The position numbers and the translations under genes are program-made. Shown here in pieces: positions 55,103 through 63,844 of a DNA stretch of 64,000 bases. The stretch comes from Bifidobacterium sp. ESL0769 (GTDB lineage: Bacteria > Actinomycetota > Actinomycetes > Actinomycetales > Bifidobacteriaceae), in contig NZ_CP113918.1 of NCBI RefSeq assembly GCF_029395495.1, forward strand, positions 248,001 to 312,000, read 5' to 3'. Within the stretch, counting starts at the first letter, position 1; each line of letters starts with the position of its first letter. The notes beneath the pieces were generated by a model. The model ran no database searches. It saw only the letters and a list, made by a program, of their open reading frames with translations, and was not told the DNA's origin.

Positions 55103-56518
55103 ATGAACGGTTTTATGTCTGTTCTGCTTGACATTTTCCGACAGCCGTCGGTTATTGTCGCGCTGATCTCGCTGATCGGTCTGTGGGTTCAGCATAAGAA
55201 GGCCACCGACATCATGCAAGGCACCATCCGCACGATGGTCGGCTTCCTGGTGCTTACCAGCGGCACGACGGTCATCAGCAATTCGCTGGCGCCATTCGGT
55301 GATATGTTCAAGCACGCTTTCCATGTTCAGGGTGTTGTCCCCAGCAATGAGGCCGTCGTCGGCATGGTTCTTGTCAAGTATGGTTCCGAAGCGGCGTTGA
55401 TCTTCTTCTTCGGTATGATCGTCAACATCCTGCTGTCGATGACTTCGCGCTTCAAATACATCTATCTTTCCGGCCATGTTGCGTTCTATATGGCCACGAT
55501 GATCGCCGTGATCTTCGAGGTCTCCGGCCTGCCGACCTGGGGCGTATTGGTCTGGGGTTCCATAGCCCAAGGATTGATTGTGACGGTGTCGCCTGCGTTG
55601 GTGCAGCCGTTCATGCGTGATGTCACCGGCAGCGACGAGGTCGCCTTCGGTCACACCAGTGGTTCTTCGGTTGCGTTGGGCGGTCTTATCGCTCGCCTCA
55701 CCCGTTCGAAGAAGCATCCTTCCAAGTCCACCGAGGACATCAAGTTCCCCAAGGGTTTGAGCTTCCTTCGTGACACCACCGTCATCGTCGCGCTTTCCAT
55801 GATGCTTATTTACGTCGTCGTCGCGCTGTGCGCCGGCCCGACCTACATTCAGGCCAAGCTGAGCAACGGCCAGAACTTCATCGTCTTCGCGCTTCTGCAA
55901 GGTGCCACCTTCTCCGCTGGCGTGTTCATCATCCTGGCCGGCGTCCGCGTCGTCCTCAATGAGATCGTTCCTGCGTTCAAGGGCATCAGCGAGAAGCTCG
56001 TGAAGAACGCCAAGCCTGCGCTCGATGTCCCTGTCACCTTCACCTTCGCCCCGAACGCGGTGATGATTGGCTTTATCAGCTGTTTCATCGGCGCCATCGT
56101 CGGTATGCTGATTATGATCGCCTGCCATACCACCATCGTCATCCCGGGTGTCGTCTCCTGCTTCATGACCGGCGCGGCCGCCGCTGTTATCGGCAACAGC
56201 CAGAGCGGTGTGCGTGGAGCTGTTATTAGCTCCTTCGTCTCAGGCATCGCGATCAGCTTCATCCCACTGTTCCTTCTTCCGGTGCTCGGCAGCGTCGGCT
56301 TGGCCAATGTGACGTACTCCGGCCCTGACTTCGGCGTCGCCGGCCTGATCTTCGGCTATGCCAACAAGTTCGGCGGGCAGGTAGCGCTGATTGTCACCGT
56401 GATCCTCTCCGTAGTACTTTTCTACATCGCCTCGGTGCTGCTCACTCGTCGCGAGAAGGCGAAGAAGGCTGGCGTCGATTCCGCTGACGCCGATGGTGCT
56501 GCGGTTACGAACGCCTGA
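55103..56518 (+). CDS. ulaA: PTS ascorbate-type IIC membrane component (first copy)
   Basis: A 471-residue UlaA-type transport subunit with about ten to eleven hydrophobic helices. Typical segments include the opening MNGFMSVLLDIFRQPSVIVA, YIYLSGHVAFYMATMIAVI near 115 and TFTFAPNAVMIGFISCFIG near 312. It carries the substrate across the membrane for phosphorylation by IIB. Close to the second IIC, with nucleotide stretches identical over dozens of bases around 55690-55750. A terminator follows. Confidence 0.9.
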   Translation: MNGFMSVLLDIFRQPSVIVALISLIGLWVQHKKATDIMQGTIRTMVGFLVLTSGTTVISNSLAPFGDMFKHAFHVQGVVPSNEAVVGMVLVKYGSEAALIFFFGMIVNILLSMTSRFKYIYLSGHVAFYMATMIAVIFEVSGLPTWGVLVWGSIAQGLIVTVSPALVQPFMRDVTGSDEVAFGHTSGSSVALGGLIARLTRSKKHPSKSTEDIKFPKGLSFLRDTTVIVALSMMLIYVVVALCAGPTYIQAKLSNGQNFIVFALLQGATFSAGVFIILAGVRVVLNEIVPAFKGISEKLVKNAKPALDVPVTFTFAPNAVMIGFISCFIGAIVGMLIMIACHTTIVIPGVVSCFMTGAAAAVIGNSQSGVRGAVISSFVSGIAISFIPLFLLPVLGSVGLANVTYSGPDFGVAGLIFGYANKFGGQVALIVTVILSVVLFYIASVLLTRREKAKKAGVDSADADGAAVTNA

Positions 56519-56580
56519 ATGCAATTGAACGAATGCCGCTGAGTCTTGATTGACAAGGCCCGGCGGCTCGGTATAGAAAT

Positions 56581-56625
56581 AAAAAAGGTGCGGTCCCGTC
56601 GATAAGTCGGGGCCGCACCTTTTAT
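56581..56625. terminator. Bidirectional terminator between IIC and ptsH
   Basis: AAAGGTGCGGTCCCG (56584-56598) pairs with CGGGGCCGCACCTTT (56608-56622) with one G-U, preceded by A6 and followed by TTTAT. It serves the convergent IIC and ptsH genes. Confidence 0.85.
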
Positions 56626-56654
56626 ATTGCAGTAATCTTTTGCACGATTAACGA

Positions 56655-56927
56655 TTATTCGCCAGGCTGGTCAAGTGCTGTAACCAGCTGGTCCGCCACG
56701 GATTCCGCGTTGTCGCCATCAACTGTGATCTCGGTGGTGTCGCCCTGCTTGATGCCAAGGCCCATGATCGAAAGAATGCTGCCGGCGTTGACGCCAGCAG
56801 CGCCGGGCTCTTTGGAAATGGTAACCTTGCAACCTGAAGCATTGACTGCCTGCACCAGCTGAGAAGCTGGGCGGGCATGGATGCCAACGGGATCGGTAAT
56901 GGAAATAGTTCGAACTGCTACGGCCAT
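56655..56927 (-). CDS. ptsH: Phosphocarrier protein HPr
   Basis: A 90-residue HPr, the carrier that passes phosphate from Enzyme I to IIA subunits. The active-site histidine is H17 in DPVGIHARPAS, and the SILSIMGLG segment near residue 50 has a serine where Ser46 is in Firmicutes. I chose ATG 56925-56927 (MAVAVRTIS), preceded by AAGGAGT, over a longer frame. It is divergent from ptsI, with a shared operator-like site between them at 57003-57020. Confidence 0.96.
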   Translation of the reverse strand: MAVAVRTISITDPVGIHARPASQLVQAVNASGCKVTISKEPGAAGVNAGSILSIMGLGIKQGDTTEITVDGDNAESVADQLVTALDQPGE

Positions 56928-57002
56928 GGAACACTCCTTAGTATTATCTGGCACACCAAACGATGTGAATACGTACCACATATTCTATCAGTAAAAGAAG
57001 AA

Positions 57003-57020
57003 TTTGAGAAATCGATTACC
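57003..57020. promoter_or_regulatory. Operator-like site between divergent ptsH and ptsI
   Basis: TTTGAGAAATCGATTACC, with palindromic core AATCGATT, matches the site before the first IIB gene at 14 of 18 positions. Its place between divergent genes allows control of both. Confidence 0.55.
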
Positions 57021-57156
57021 GACTTTACTAAGCCATTTTTAAGGTGTATAGTGAATAAGAGCTGAAAAAGGTTTGCAGTGATGGTGCACAGCAAATCAAG
57101 ACAAGGGGATTCAAGGCGATTTTCCGTTGTCTTACTGTTTGGACTAAGGAGACTGA

Positions 57157-58824
57157 ATGGACATCTCAGGAATCGGCGTTGGTCGTAATGTTGCGGTTGG
57201 TCCGGTGATTCGTATGGCGGCGCCTTTGCAAGAGCCGTCGAAAGCTCCTCGCGCTGTTGGCGTCAGCGCGGACGAGGAAATGGCTCGTGTTCAGGAGTCA
57301 ATGAAAACTATCAATGCAGACTTACAACGGCGTGCCGAAGCGGCCGAGAACGGCGACAAAGGCACCCAGCAAGCTGCTCCGATTCTTCAGGCCCTTGCGC
57401 AAATGGCTGCTGATCCTGCGTTGCTCGATACCATCAAAAAGGGCGTCGATGACGGAAAGACCGCGCAAAGAGCGGTATTCGAAGGATTCGCAAGTTTTGA
57501 GCAGACGCTTTCCGCTTTGGGGGGTTATATGGCTGAGCGTGCGGGTGATCTGCATGATGTCGGCCAGCGTGTAATCGCAGATTTGGAAGGTGTCCCCGCT
57601 CCGGGACTTCCGCAAAGCGACAAGCCGTTTGTGCTGGTTGCCGAGGATCTGTCGCCGGCCGACACCGCCGGTCTCGACATGGAAAAGACCCTCGCCATTG
57701 TCACCAGCCAAGGTGGACCGACCAGCCATACGGCGATTCTTGCCCGCGCGCGTGGCCTTGTCGCGGTCGTTTCCGCCGCCGGTGCCGACGATTTGAGCAC
57801 AGGCCAGACGGTTATCGTCAATGCCGCCGAGGGCAGTGTGACCATCGACCCGAGTGACGATGAGATCGCTGCCGCCAATGCCGCCAAAGCCCAGGCCGAC
57901 AAGGCCAAGGAACTGCGGGGTAAGCCCGGTGCGTTGAAGGACGGCACGCTTCTGCCGCTGCTGGCGAATGTCGGCAAGCCGGAAGATGCCGATCCCGCCC
58001 TTGAATACGGTGCGGAAGGTGTGGGGCTTTTCCGTTCTGAATTCCTGTTTTTGGGCAACGAGCAACCGCCGAGCGTCGAAGTGCAGACCGCAGCTTATAT
58101 CAAGTTGCTGAGCCGTTTCCCCGGTAAGAAAGTCGTCATTCGTATGCTCGATGCCGGCGCGGATAAGCCGTTGCCGTTCCTGACACCCGGCGACGAGCCC
58201 AATCCCGCATTGGGCCTGCGTGGCCTGCGCTCGCTGCGGCAGCACATGGACGTGATGAACGCCCAGTTGGACGCGCTGGTGGCGGCGGACGCGCAGACGG
58301 ATGCCGATTTGTGGGTGATGATGCCGATGGTCACAGACGAGCATGAAGCCGAGTATTTCGTCCGTCTCGGCAAGTCGAAAGGTCTTAAGAAAGTGGGTGT
58401 GATGGCCGAAGTGCCTTCTATCGCTTTCATGGCCGACAAAGTGGCTAAAGTAGCTGATTTCGTCTCCATTGGTACCAATGATCTGACGCAGTATACTTTG
58501 GCCGCCGACCGTACGTTAGGGTCCGTGGCTGACTATCAAACCGCATGGCACCCGGCGGTGCTTCGCGCCATCAAGATGATCGCCGACGCCGGAAACGCCA
58601 ATGGCATGCCGGTCGGAGTGTGCGGAGAAGCGGCCGCCGACCCGGATTTGGCGGTGGTGCTGGCTGGTATCGGCGTCAACTCCCTGTCGATGACGCCTGT
58701 GGCGTTGGACGACGTTCGCGCCGAGCTTGCCAAATACACGATGGACGAGGCGAAAGACAAGGCGGCTCAGGCCTTGGACGGCGCTTTCTACCACCCGACC
58801 CGTTGGGATTTTGAACAGCAATGA
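57157..58824 (+). CDS. ptsI: PTS Enzyme I (phosphoenolpyruvate-protein phosphotransferase)
   Basis: A 555-residue Enzyme I. The phosphohistidine is H191 in GGPTSHTAILARA. The C-terminal PEP-binding barrel carries EGVGLFRSEFLFL near residue 288, ALGLRGLRSLRQH near 352, VSIGTNDLTQYTLAADR near 438 and the catalytic cysteine in MPVGVCGEAAAD near 490. It starts the chain PEP, EI, HPr, IIA, IIB. Start ATG 57157 follows AAGGAGA. IIA follows in the same direction. Length is close to the usual 570. Confidence 0.97.
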   Translation: MDISGIGVGRNVAVGPVIRMAAPLQEPSKAPRAVGVSADEEMARVQESMKTINADLQRRAEAAENGDKGTQQAAPILQALAQMAADPALLDTIKKGVDDGKTAQRAVFEGFASFEQTLSALGGYMAERAGDLHDVGQRVIADLEGVPAPGLPQSDKPFVLVAEDLSPADTAGLDMEKTLAIVTSQGGPTSHTAILARARGLVAVVSAAGADDLSTGQTVIVNAAEGSVTIDPSDDEIAAANAAKAQADKAKELRGKPGALKDGTLLPLLANVGKPEDADPALEYGAEGVGLFRSEFLFLGNEQPPSVEVQTAAYIKLLSRFPGKKVVIRMLDAGADKPLPFLTPGDEPNPALGLRGLRSLRQHMDVMNAQLDALVAADAQTDADLWVMMPMVTDEHEAEYFVRLGKSKGLKKVGVMAEVPSIAFMADKVAKVADFVSIGTNDLTQYTLAADRTLGSVADYQTAWHPAVLRAIKMIADAGNANGMPVGVCGEAAADPDLAVVLAGIGVNSLSMTPVALDDVRAELAKYTMDEAKDKAAQALDGAFYHPTRWDFEQQ

Positions 58825-58904
58825 TTCCGATTACTGTTTCGGGGCAACGCTCTGAGGCAACGATTGAACATCAGAAAAACAAGAACGATAAATCAGGAGA
58901 ACGA

Positions 58905-59345
58905 ATGCTTAGCGAATATTTCAAGGATGATGTCATTCTTTTCGCTCCCGAGGTCTCGGGGTGGAATGAGGCGGTTGACAAAGTGGCCGCCCCGCTGCTC
59001 AAGAACGGCGCGATTAGAGAAGGCTATGTCGAAGCCATCAAGAAATCCATTTCATCGCCTGGCGGCACCTATATCGACTTGGGCGGGCAGGTGGCCTTGG
59101 CTCATGCCAGGCCGGAAGCGGGCGTCAATGCCACCGCACTTTCGGTGCTGCATGTAGCTGAGCCTTTCCTCTTGGCGGATTCTCCGGATCATCCCATTAC
59201 GACGATGTTCTGCCTAGCCGCCAAGGATTCGAACACGCATATCGAACTGATGCAGAGCCTTGCGGGGTTGCTGACTGATGCCGACAAGCTCAAAGCGTTG
59301 GGCGAGGCGAAGAATGTGGATGATCTCAAGAAAGTTCTTTCCTGA
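58905..59345 (+). CDS. ulaC: PTS IIA component (ascorbate/mannitol-fructose type)
   Basis: A 146-residue IIA subunit. The phosphohistidine is H67 in VALAHARPEAGV, the usual pattern in ascorbate-type IIA. The start at ATG 58905 (MLSEYFKDD) follows AGGAGA; a longer frame from 58821 overlaps ptsI. It is the only IIA in the cluster, so it probably serves both IIB/IIC pairs. The name ulaC is by family, and the cluster has no ulaD/E/F-like catabolic genes. Confidence 0.88.
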   Translation: MLSEYFKDDVILFAPEVSGWNEAVDKVAAPLLKNGAIREGYVEAIKKSISSPGGTYIDLGGQVALAHARPEAGVNATALSVLHVAEPFLLADSPDHPITTMFCLAAKDSNTHIELMQSLAGLLTDADKLKALGEAKNVDDLKKVLS

Positions 59346-59467
59346 TATTTCCGATATTTATTCGTTTACGACTCGCTTGATATCGGGTGCCTATTAGACA
59401 GCCCTTGGATAAGCGATAGTTGATTTTTGTTTTTTAAAAGATGTCCCGTTCATAGAAAGGCATAACA

Positions 59468-59764
59468 ATGAAGATTCTCACAGCGTGCAGTACCGGTCTC
59501 GGGTCGAGTTTCATGACCCAGCTCAATATCGACAAGGCGTTGAAAGAGCTCGGTGTGCAAGGTGTGGAAACCGATCATACCGACATTGCTTCGGTCACTC
59601 CCGAGTCCGCGGATACGGTTTTCGTGGGTCGAGATTTGGCGGAAACGGCACAGGGGAAGAATCCCGATGTCGTGGTGCTCAACAGCCTTATCGACATGAA
59701 AGAGATCAAGGAGAAGGTCGCTGCGGCCCTCGAACGACACGGAGTGGAGGTACCCAACAAGTGA
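59468..59764 (+). CDS. ulaB: PTS ascorbate-type IIB component (second copy)
   Basis: A 98-residue paralogue of the first IIB, with phosphocysteine C7 in ILTACSTGLGSSFMTQLN. It starts at ATG 59468 after GAAAGGC, 122 bases after IIA, and the second IIC follows. Differences from copy one cluster in the C-terminal half. Confidence 0.88.
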   Translation: MKILTACSTGLGSSFMTQLNIDKALKELGVQGVETDHTDIASVTPESADTVFVGRDLAETAQGKNPDVVVLNSLIDMKEIKEKVAAALERHGVEVPNK

Positions 59765-59883
59765 TGACGAAGGATTCCGATTTTCGGAAGTCCTCTGGGT
59801 TTGCAAAGAATTTTATTCGTTTTCAGTAATTGATAACACCAATGATGCAGCACTGCTACATCACAAAGGAGTGGCTATATACC

Positions 59884-61308
59884 ATGAACGGTTTTGTTTC
59901 CGTTTTACTTGACATTTTCCGACAGCCATCGGTTATTGTCGCGCTGATTTCACTGATTGGCCTGGCCTTGCAGCGTAAGAAGGGCACCGATATCATGCAG
60001 GGCACCATCCGTACGATGGTCGGCTTCCTGGTACTGTCTTCCGGCGCCAGCGTCGTAAGCAACTCATTGACCCCGTTCGGCGACATGTTCGAGCACGCCT
60101 TCCACGTGCAGGGCGTAGTGCCGAACAACGAGGCCATTGTCGGCACCGTGCTGGTGAAATTCGGTTCCGAAGCGGCGTTGATCTTCTTCTTCGGCATGAT
60201 CGTCAATGTTCTTCTATCGATGACTTCGCGCTTCAAATACATCTATCTTTCCGGCCACGTGGCCTTCTATATGGCCACGATGATTGCCGTGATCTTCGAG
60301 GTCTCCGGCCTGCCGACCTGGGGTGTCATCCTCTGGGGCTCCATCGCCCAGGGCCTGATCGTCACCATTTCGCCTGCGTTGGTGCAGCCGTTCATGCGTG
60401 ACGTTACTGGCAGCGACGAGGTCGCCCTCGGCCACACCGGCGGTTCCGGCATCGCGCTCGGTGGCTTGGTCGCCAAGCTCACCCGTTCGAAGAAGCATCC
60501 TTCCAAGTCCACCGAGGACATCAAGTTCCCCTCCGGCCTTGGCTTCCTTCGTGACACCACCGTCATCGTGGCGCTTTCCATGGCAGTGATTTACATCGTC
60601 GTCGCGCTGTGCGCCGGCCCGACCTACATCCAGACCAAGCTCAGCAACGGCCAGAACTTCATCGTCTTCTCCATCCTTCAGGCCGCCACCTTCTCCGCAG
60701 GTGTGTTCATCATCCTGGCCGGCGTCCGTGTCGTCCTGGGTGAGATCGTTCCTGCGTTCAAGGGTATCAGCGAGAAGCTCGTGAAGAACGCCAAGCCCGC
60801 GCTTGACGTTCCCGTCACCTTCACCTTCGCCCCCAACGCCGTTCTTATCGGCTTCCTTGGCAGCTTTGTTGGCGGCATCGTCGGCATGATCATCATGATT
60901 CTTTGCCACACCACCGTTATTATCCCCGGCGTGGTGGCTTGCTTCATGACCGGTGCTGCTGCAGGCGTCATCGGCAATGGCGTCGGCGGTATCCGTGGCG
61001 CCATCACCAGCTCTTTCGTCAACGGCCTCGCCATCAGCTTCCTGCCTTTGTTCCTCCTGCCAGTGCTTGGCAGCGTTGGCCTTGGCAGCGCGACTTACTC
61101 CGATGCTGATTTCGGTGTCGCCGGTCTGATTTTCGGCTATGCGAATAAGGCTGGTGGCCAGATTGCTCTGATCGCCGCGGTCATCATCTGCGTCGTGATT
61201 TTCTACATCGCCTCTGTTCTGCTGACCCAGCGCGATAAGAAGAAGGCTGCAGCTGCTGTGGCCGCTGCCCCGTCGACGGCCGACAGTGACGCGAAGACCG
61301 AAGCCTGA
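59884..61308 (+). CDS. ulaA: PTS ascorbate-type IIC membrane component (second copy)
   Basis: A 474-residue paralogue of the first IIC, roughly 85% identical by eye over the membrane part (same FRQPSVIVALISLIG opening and YIYLSGHVAFYMATMIAVI segment). The C-terminal tail is Ala-rich. Start ATG 59884 (MNGFVSVLL) after AAGGAG at a rather long spacing; an upstream frame from 59830 is less likely. A tandem duplication of the IIB-IIC pair explains both copies. Confidence 0.9.
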   Translation: MNGFVSVLLDIFRQPSVIVALISLIGLALQRKKGTDIMQGTIRTMVGFLVLSSGASVVSNSLTPFGDMFEHAFHVQGVVPNNEAIVGTVLVKFGSEAALIFFFGMIVNVLLSMTSRFKYIYLSGHVAFYMATMIAVIFEVSGLPTWGVILWGSIAQGLIVTISPALVQPFMRDVTGSDEVALGHTGGSGIALGGLVAKLTRSKKHPSKSTEDIKFPSGLGFLRDTTVIVALSMAVIYIVVALCAGPTYIQTKLSNGQNFIVFSILQAATFSAGVFIILAGVRVVLGEIVPAFKGISEKLVKNAKPALDVPVTFTFAPNAVLIGFLGSFVGGIVGMIIMILCHTTVIIPGVVACFMTGAAAGVIGNGVGGIRGAITSSFVNGLAISFLPLFLLPVLGSVGLGSATYSDADFGVAGLIFGYANKAGGQIALIAAVIICVVIFYIASVLLTQRDKKKAAAAVAAAPSTADSDAKTEA

Positions 61309-61335
61309 TATAAGGCTCTGATTTCCGTTTCATCC

Positions 61336-61370
61336 AATCCCAATCCTCCCTGCCGAGGGTTGGGATTTTT
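61336..61370 (+). terminator. Terminator at the end of the PTS cluster
   Basis: AATCCCAATCCTC (61336-61348) pairs with GAGGGTTGGGATT (61355-61367) with one G-U, followed by TTT. Confidence 0.8.
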
Positions 61371-61415
61371 ATGTTTTGGGTGCATTTCGTCACAAGTCTG
61401 AGAGATACTTGAATC

Positions 61416-61973
61416 ATGAAGATTTCAGCAGATTTCACCACCATTCCCGACGATTTCACCGGGGCAGCGGTGCCCGAATACAAGGTCGACGGCACGCCCA
61501 TCGTCTCGTTCCCGTTCTACATCGACGAGGTGCAGGCCAACATGCATTATCTGCACTGGCAGCTGACCGATCCCGATTCGATTCCGGTCTGCGGTTTCGA
61601 GTGGATTCATTGGTCGGCCGTCAACGTGCCGATTGACGCGTTGATGTTCGATTTCAACGATTCCCACGCCCTGCAGATTCCGCCGGACTTCTCGCGCCAA
61701 CTGCCGACGATGATTCCTGAGGCCGCGCAAGGCCGCACGAGTGCCGCCAGCAAGTTCGTCGGCTCAAGCAACCCGTCAGTGACCATGCGCTACAACGGCC
61801 CGACTCCGCCTGACAAGCCTCATGGCTACGTCTTGCACGTCTGGGCCACCGTCGATCCGCTGTCGGAGATGCGCCAGGGCTTCTGGCTCAACGATTTGTA
61901 CCATAAGATTCTTGATTATTCCGGTCCGATTGACGACGCCGAGATTACGTTCATCGGCAATCCGGCTGTATGA
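61416..61973 (+). CDS. PEBP (YbhB/YbcL, Raf kinase inhibitor-like) family protein
   Basis: A 185-residue phosphatidylethanolamine-binding-protein family member. The fold's hallmarks are DPDSIPVCGFEWIHWSAVNVP near residues 45-65, and the NGPTPPDKPHGYVLHVWA segment near 127-144, which matches the ligand-site P-P-x-x-x-H-x-Y pattern. No signal peptide. Bacterial members have no settled role. ATG 61416 is the only plausible start; the ribosome site is weak (GAGAGA). Confidence 0.88.
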   Translation: MKISADFTTIPDDFTGAAVPEYKVDGTPIVSFPFYIDEVQANMHYLHWQLTDPDSIPVCGFEWIHWSAVNVPIDALMFDFNDSHALQIPPDFSRQLPTMIPEAAQGRTSAASKFVGSSNPSVTMRYNGPTPPDKPHGYVLHVWATVDPLSEMRQGFWLNDLYHKILDYSGPIDDAEITFIGNPAV

Positions 61974-61975
61974 TT

Positions 61976-62081
61976 GTGCACTTTTGCCAGTCGATTGGTA
62001 AAGTGCGTCGATTTTCAGGTATTTTTAGGTAATTCCAGCTTAGAATTCGTGTACTTTTTTCTTCTTGGTAGAAAAGTGCAC
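61976..62081. repeat. Inverted repeat GTGCACTTTT/AAAAGTGCAC flanking the gap before the dipeptidase
   Basis: GTGCACTTTT (61976-61985) and AAAAGTGCAC (62072-62081) are exact reverse complements 86 bases apart, with AAAGTGCGTCG between them. The same AAGTGC core recurs in the 51-bp array at 5.9 kb and in the terminator at 21.5 kb. Confidence 0.5.
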
Positions 62082-62134
62082 GGCTTCATCTCGTAAATCA
62101 TAATTATTGCATTTTAACGAAAGGAACAACAACC

Positions 62135-63751
62135 ATGGCATGCACCACCATTCTGGTCGGTAAGGATGCGAGCTATGACGGCTCGACCATCATCGCGCGC
62201 AACGAGGATTCGGCAAACGGGGAGTTTAACCCCAAGCGTTTCGTCGTGGTCAAGCCCGCCGATCAGCCGCGGCATTATCGCAGCGTGCTGAATCATCTCG
62301 ACATCGAACTGCCAGATAATCCGATGCAATACACTTCGTTGCCCAACGCGGACCTCAAAGACGGTGTCTGGGGCGAGGCGGGTGTCAACGAGGCCAACGT
62401 GGCAATGAGCGCCACGGAGACCCTGACGACCAATGAGCGCGTCATCGGCGCCGACCCGTTCGTCGAGTTCGAGCCGGCCAAGTGCAAGAAGGGCGAGCCG
62501 GACTATGTGCCCGAAGTGGCTGGCGGTATCAGCGAAGAGGATTTCCTTTCCATCGTGCTGCCATATATCAAGACCGCGCGTGAAGGCGTTCAGCGCCTGG
62601 GCTCGTTGCTCGAGCAGTACGGCACCAATGAGATGAACGGTGTCGCCTTCAGCGATGTCAACGAAATCTGGTGGCTCGAGACCGTCGGCGGTCATCATTG
62701 GATTGCCAAGCGCGTGCCCGACGAGGCCTACGTCACCATGCCGAACCAGCTGGGCATCGACGAATTCGACCTTGAAGACGCATTCGGCGAGCAGGAGAAT
62801 CACATGTGCTCCGCCGACCTGAACGAGTTCATCGAGGCCAATCATCTCGACCTCGCCGTCGAAGCGACCACTCCGTTCAACCCGCGCGACGCGTTCGGTT
62901 CCCACTCAGATTCCGACCACGTCTACAACACCCCGCGCGCCTGGTACATGCAGCGTACGCTGAACCCTTACGACGAGGTGTGGGACGGGCCGGACGCCGA
63001 CCATACTCCTGAATCCGATGACATTCCGTGGGCGCGGCAGCCTGAGCGCAAGGTTACCATCGAGGATGTCAAATACGTGCTGAGCTCGCACTATCAGGGC
63101 ACGCCTTACGATCCGTACGGCCATCGCGGCGACGAGCACACCCGTCACATGTACCGCTGCATCGGCATCAACCGCCAAAGCCAGCTTGCGGTGATGCAGA
63201 TTCGTCCGTATCGTCCGCAGTCCGACCGCGCCATCCAGTGGATTTCCTATGGTTCGAATCCCTTCAACGCACTGGTGCCGTTCTACCCGAATGTCGACGC
63301 CACGCCGGCCTATCTCGAAGCGACCACCACCCGCGTGACCAGCGAGAACCTTTACTGGGAGAACCGTATCATCGCGGCGCTGTGCAACTCCGCATTCGCT
63401 GAAACCTCCAACGCCATTGAGCGCTATCAGGAGCTGACCGGCGGCATGGGCCATCGCATGGTCGCAGCCACCGATGAGCAGATCGCCCGGCTCGGCGGCG
63501 ACAAGGAGGCCAGCGCCGAATCCATGGCACAGGCCGAACTCAACGCAGGCAATCCCGAAGGCGATGTCGAGCCGATGAAACCGGACCAGATCATCGCTGC
63601 CACTCGCAACGCTGAAGTGCGCGAGATTTTGCGCACTGCCAACCAATCGATGGCCGACCAAATCAAGAAGGAAACCGATTCGCTACTCGACACCGTGCTC
63701 TACACGGCTTCGATGAAGATGGCCAACGGCTTCAACCGCTCCGACAACTAA
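62135..63751 (+). CDS. pepD: C69-family dipeptidase
   Basis: A 538-residue Ntn-hydrolase dipeptidase of MEROPS family C69. The catalytic cysteine C3 is in MACTTILVGKDASYDGS and RNEDS near residue 27 follows as usual. WGEAGVNEANVAMSATETL near 75-93 and EIWWLETVGGHHWIAKRVPD near 178 are typical. It is cytosolic and cleaves a broad range of dipeptides. Start ATG 62135 follows GAAAGGAAC. Monocistronic, with a terminator downstream. Confidence 0.93.
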   Translation: MACTTILVGKDASYDGSTIIARNEDSANGEFNPKRFVVVKPADQPRHYRSVLNHLDIELPDNPMQYTSLPNADLKDGVWGEAGVNEANVAMSATETLTTNERVIGADPFVEFEPAKCKKGEPDYVPEVAGGISEEDFLSIVLPYIKTAREGVQRLGSLLEQYGTNEMNGVAFSDVNEIWWLETVGGHHWIAKRVPDEAYVTMPNQLGIDEFDLEDAFGEQENHMCSADLNEFIEANHLDLAVEATTPFNPRDAFGSHSDSDHVYNTPRAWYMQRTLNPYDEVWDGPDADHTPESDDIPWARQPERKVTIEDVKYVLSSHYQGTPYDPYGHRGDEHTRHMYRCIGINRQSQLAVMQIRPYRPQSDRAIQWISYGSNPFNALVPFYPNVDATPAYLEATTTRVTSENLYWENRIIAALCNSAFAETSNAIERYQELTGGMGHRMVAATDEQIARLGGDKEASAESMAQAELNAGNPEGDVEPMKPDQIIAATRNAEVREILRTANQSMADQIKKETDSLLDTVLYTASMKMANGFNRSDN

Positions 63752-63771
63752 AGTGGCTGGTTTCCTCAGTC

Positions 63772-63844
63772 AAAAGGTCGGTCGATGGAAATCAAAGAAT
63801 GGCAGTGTTTTGCCGTCCCGGGTTTCATGTCGATCGGCCTTTTT
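63772..63844. terminator. Terminator after pepD
   Basis: AAAAGGTCGGTCGATG (from 63772) pairs with CATGTCGATCGGCCTTTT (63827-63844) with two G-U pairs and a small bulge, continuing into TTGAT. A second small hairpin (GGCAGTGTTTTGCC) sits in its loop. Nothing coding is seen from here to 64000. Confidence 0.7.

Noticed and set aside
63245..63262. GGTTCGAATCC resembling a tRNA T-arm
   Set aside because: It is inside the C69 dipeptidase reading frame and no acceptor or anticodon stem can be formed around it.
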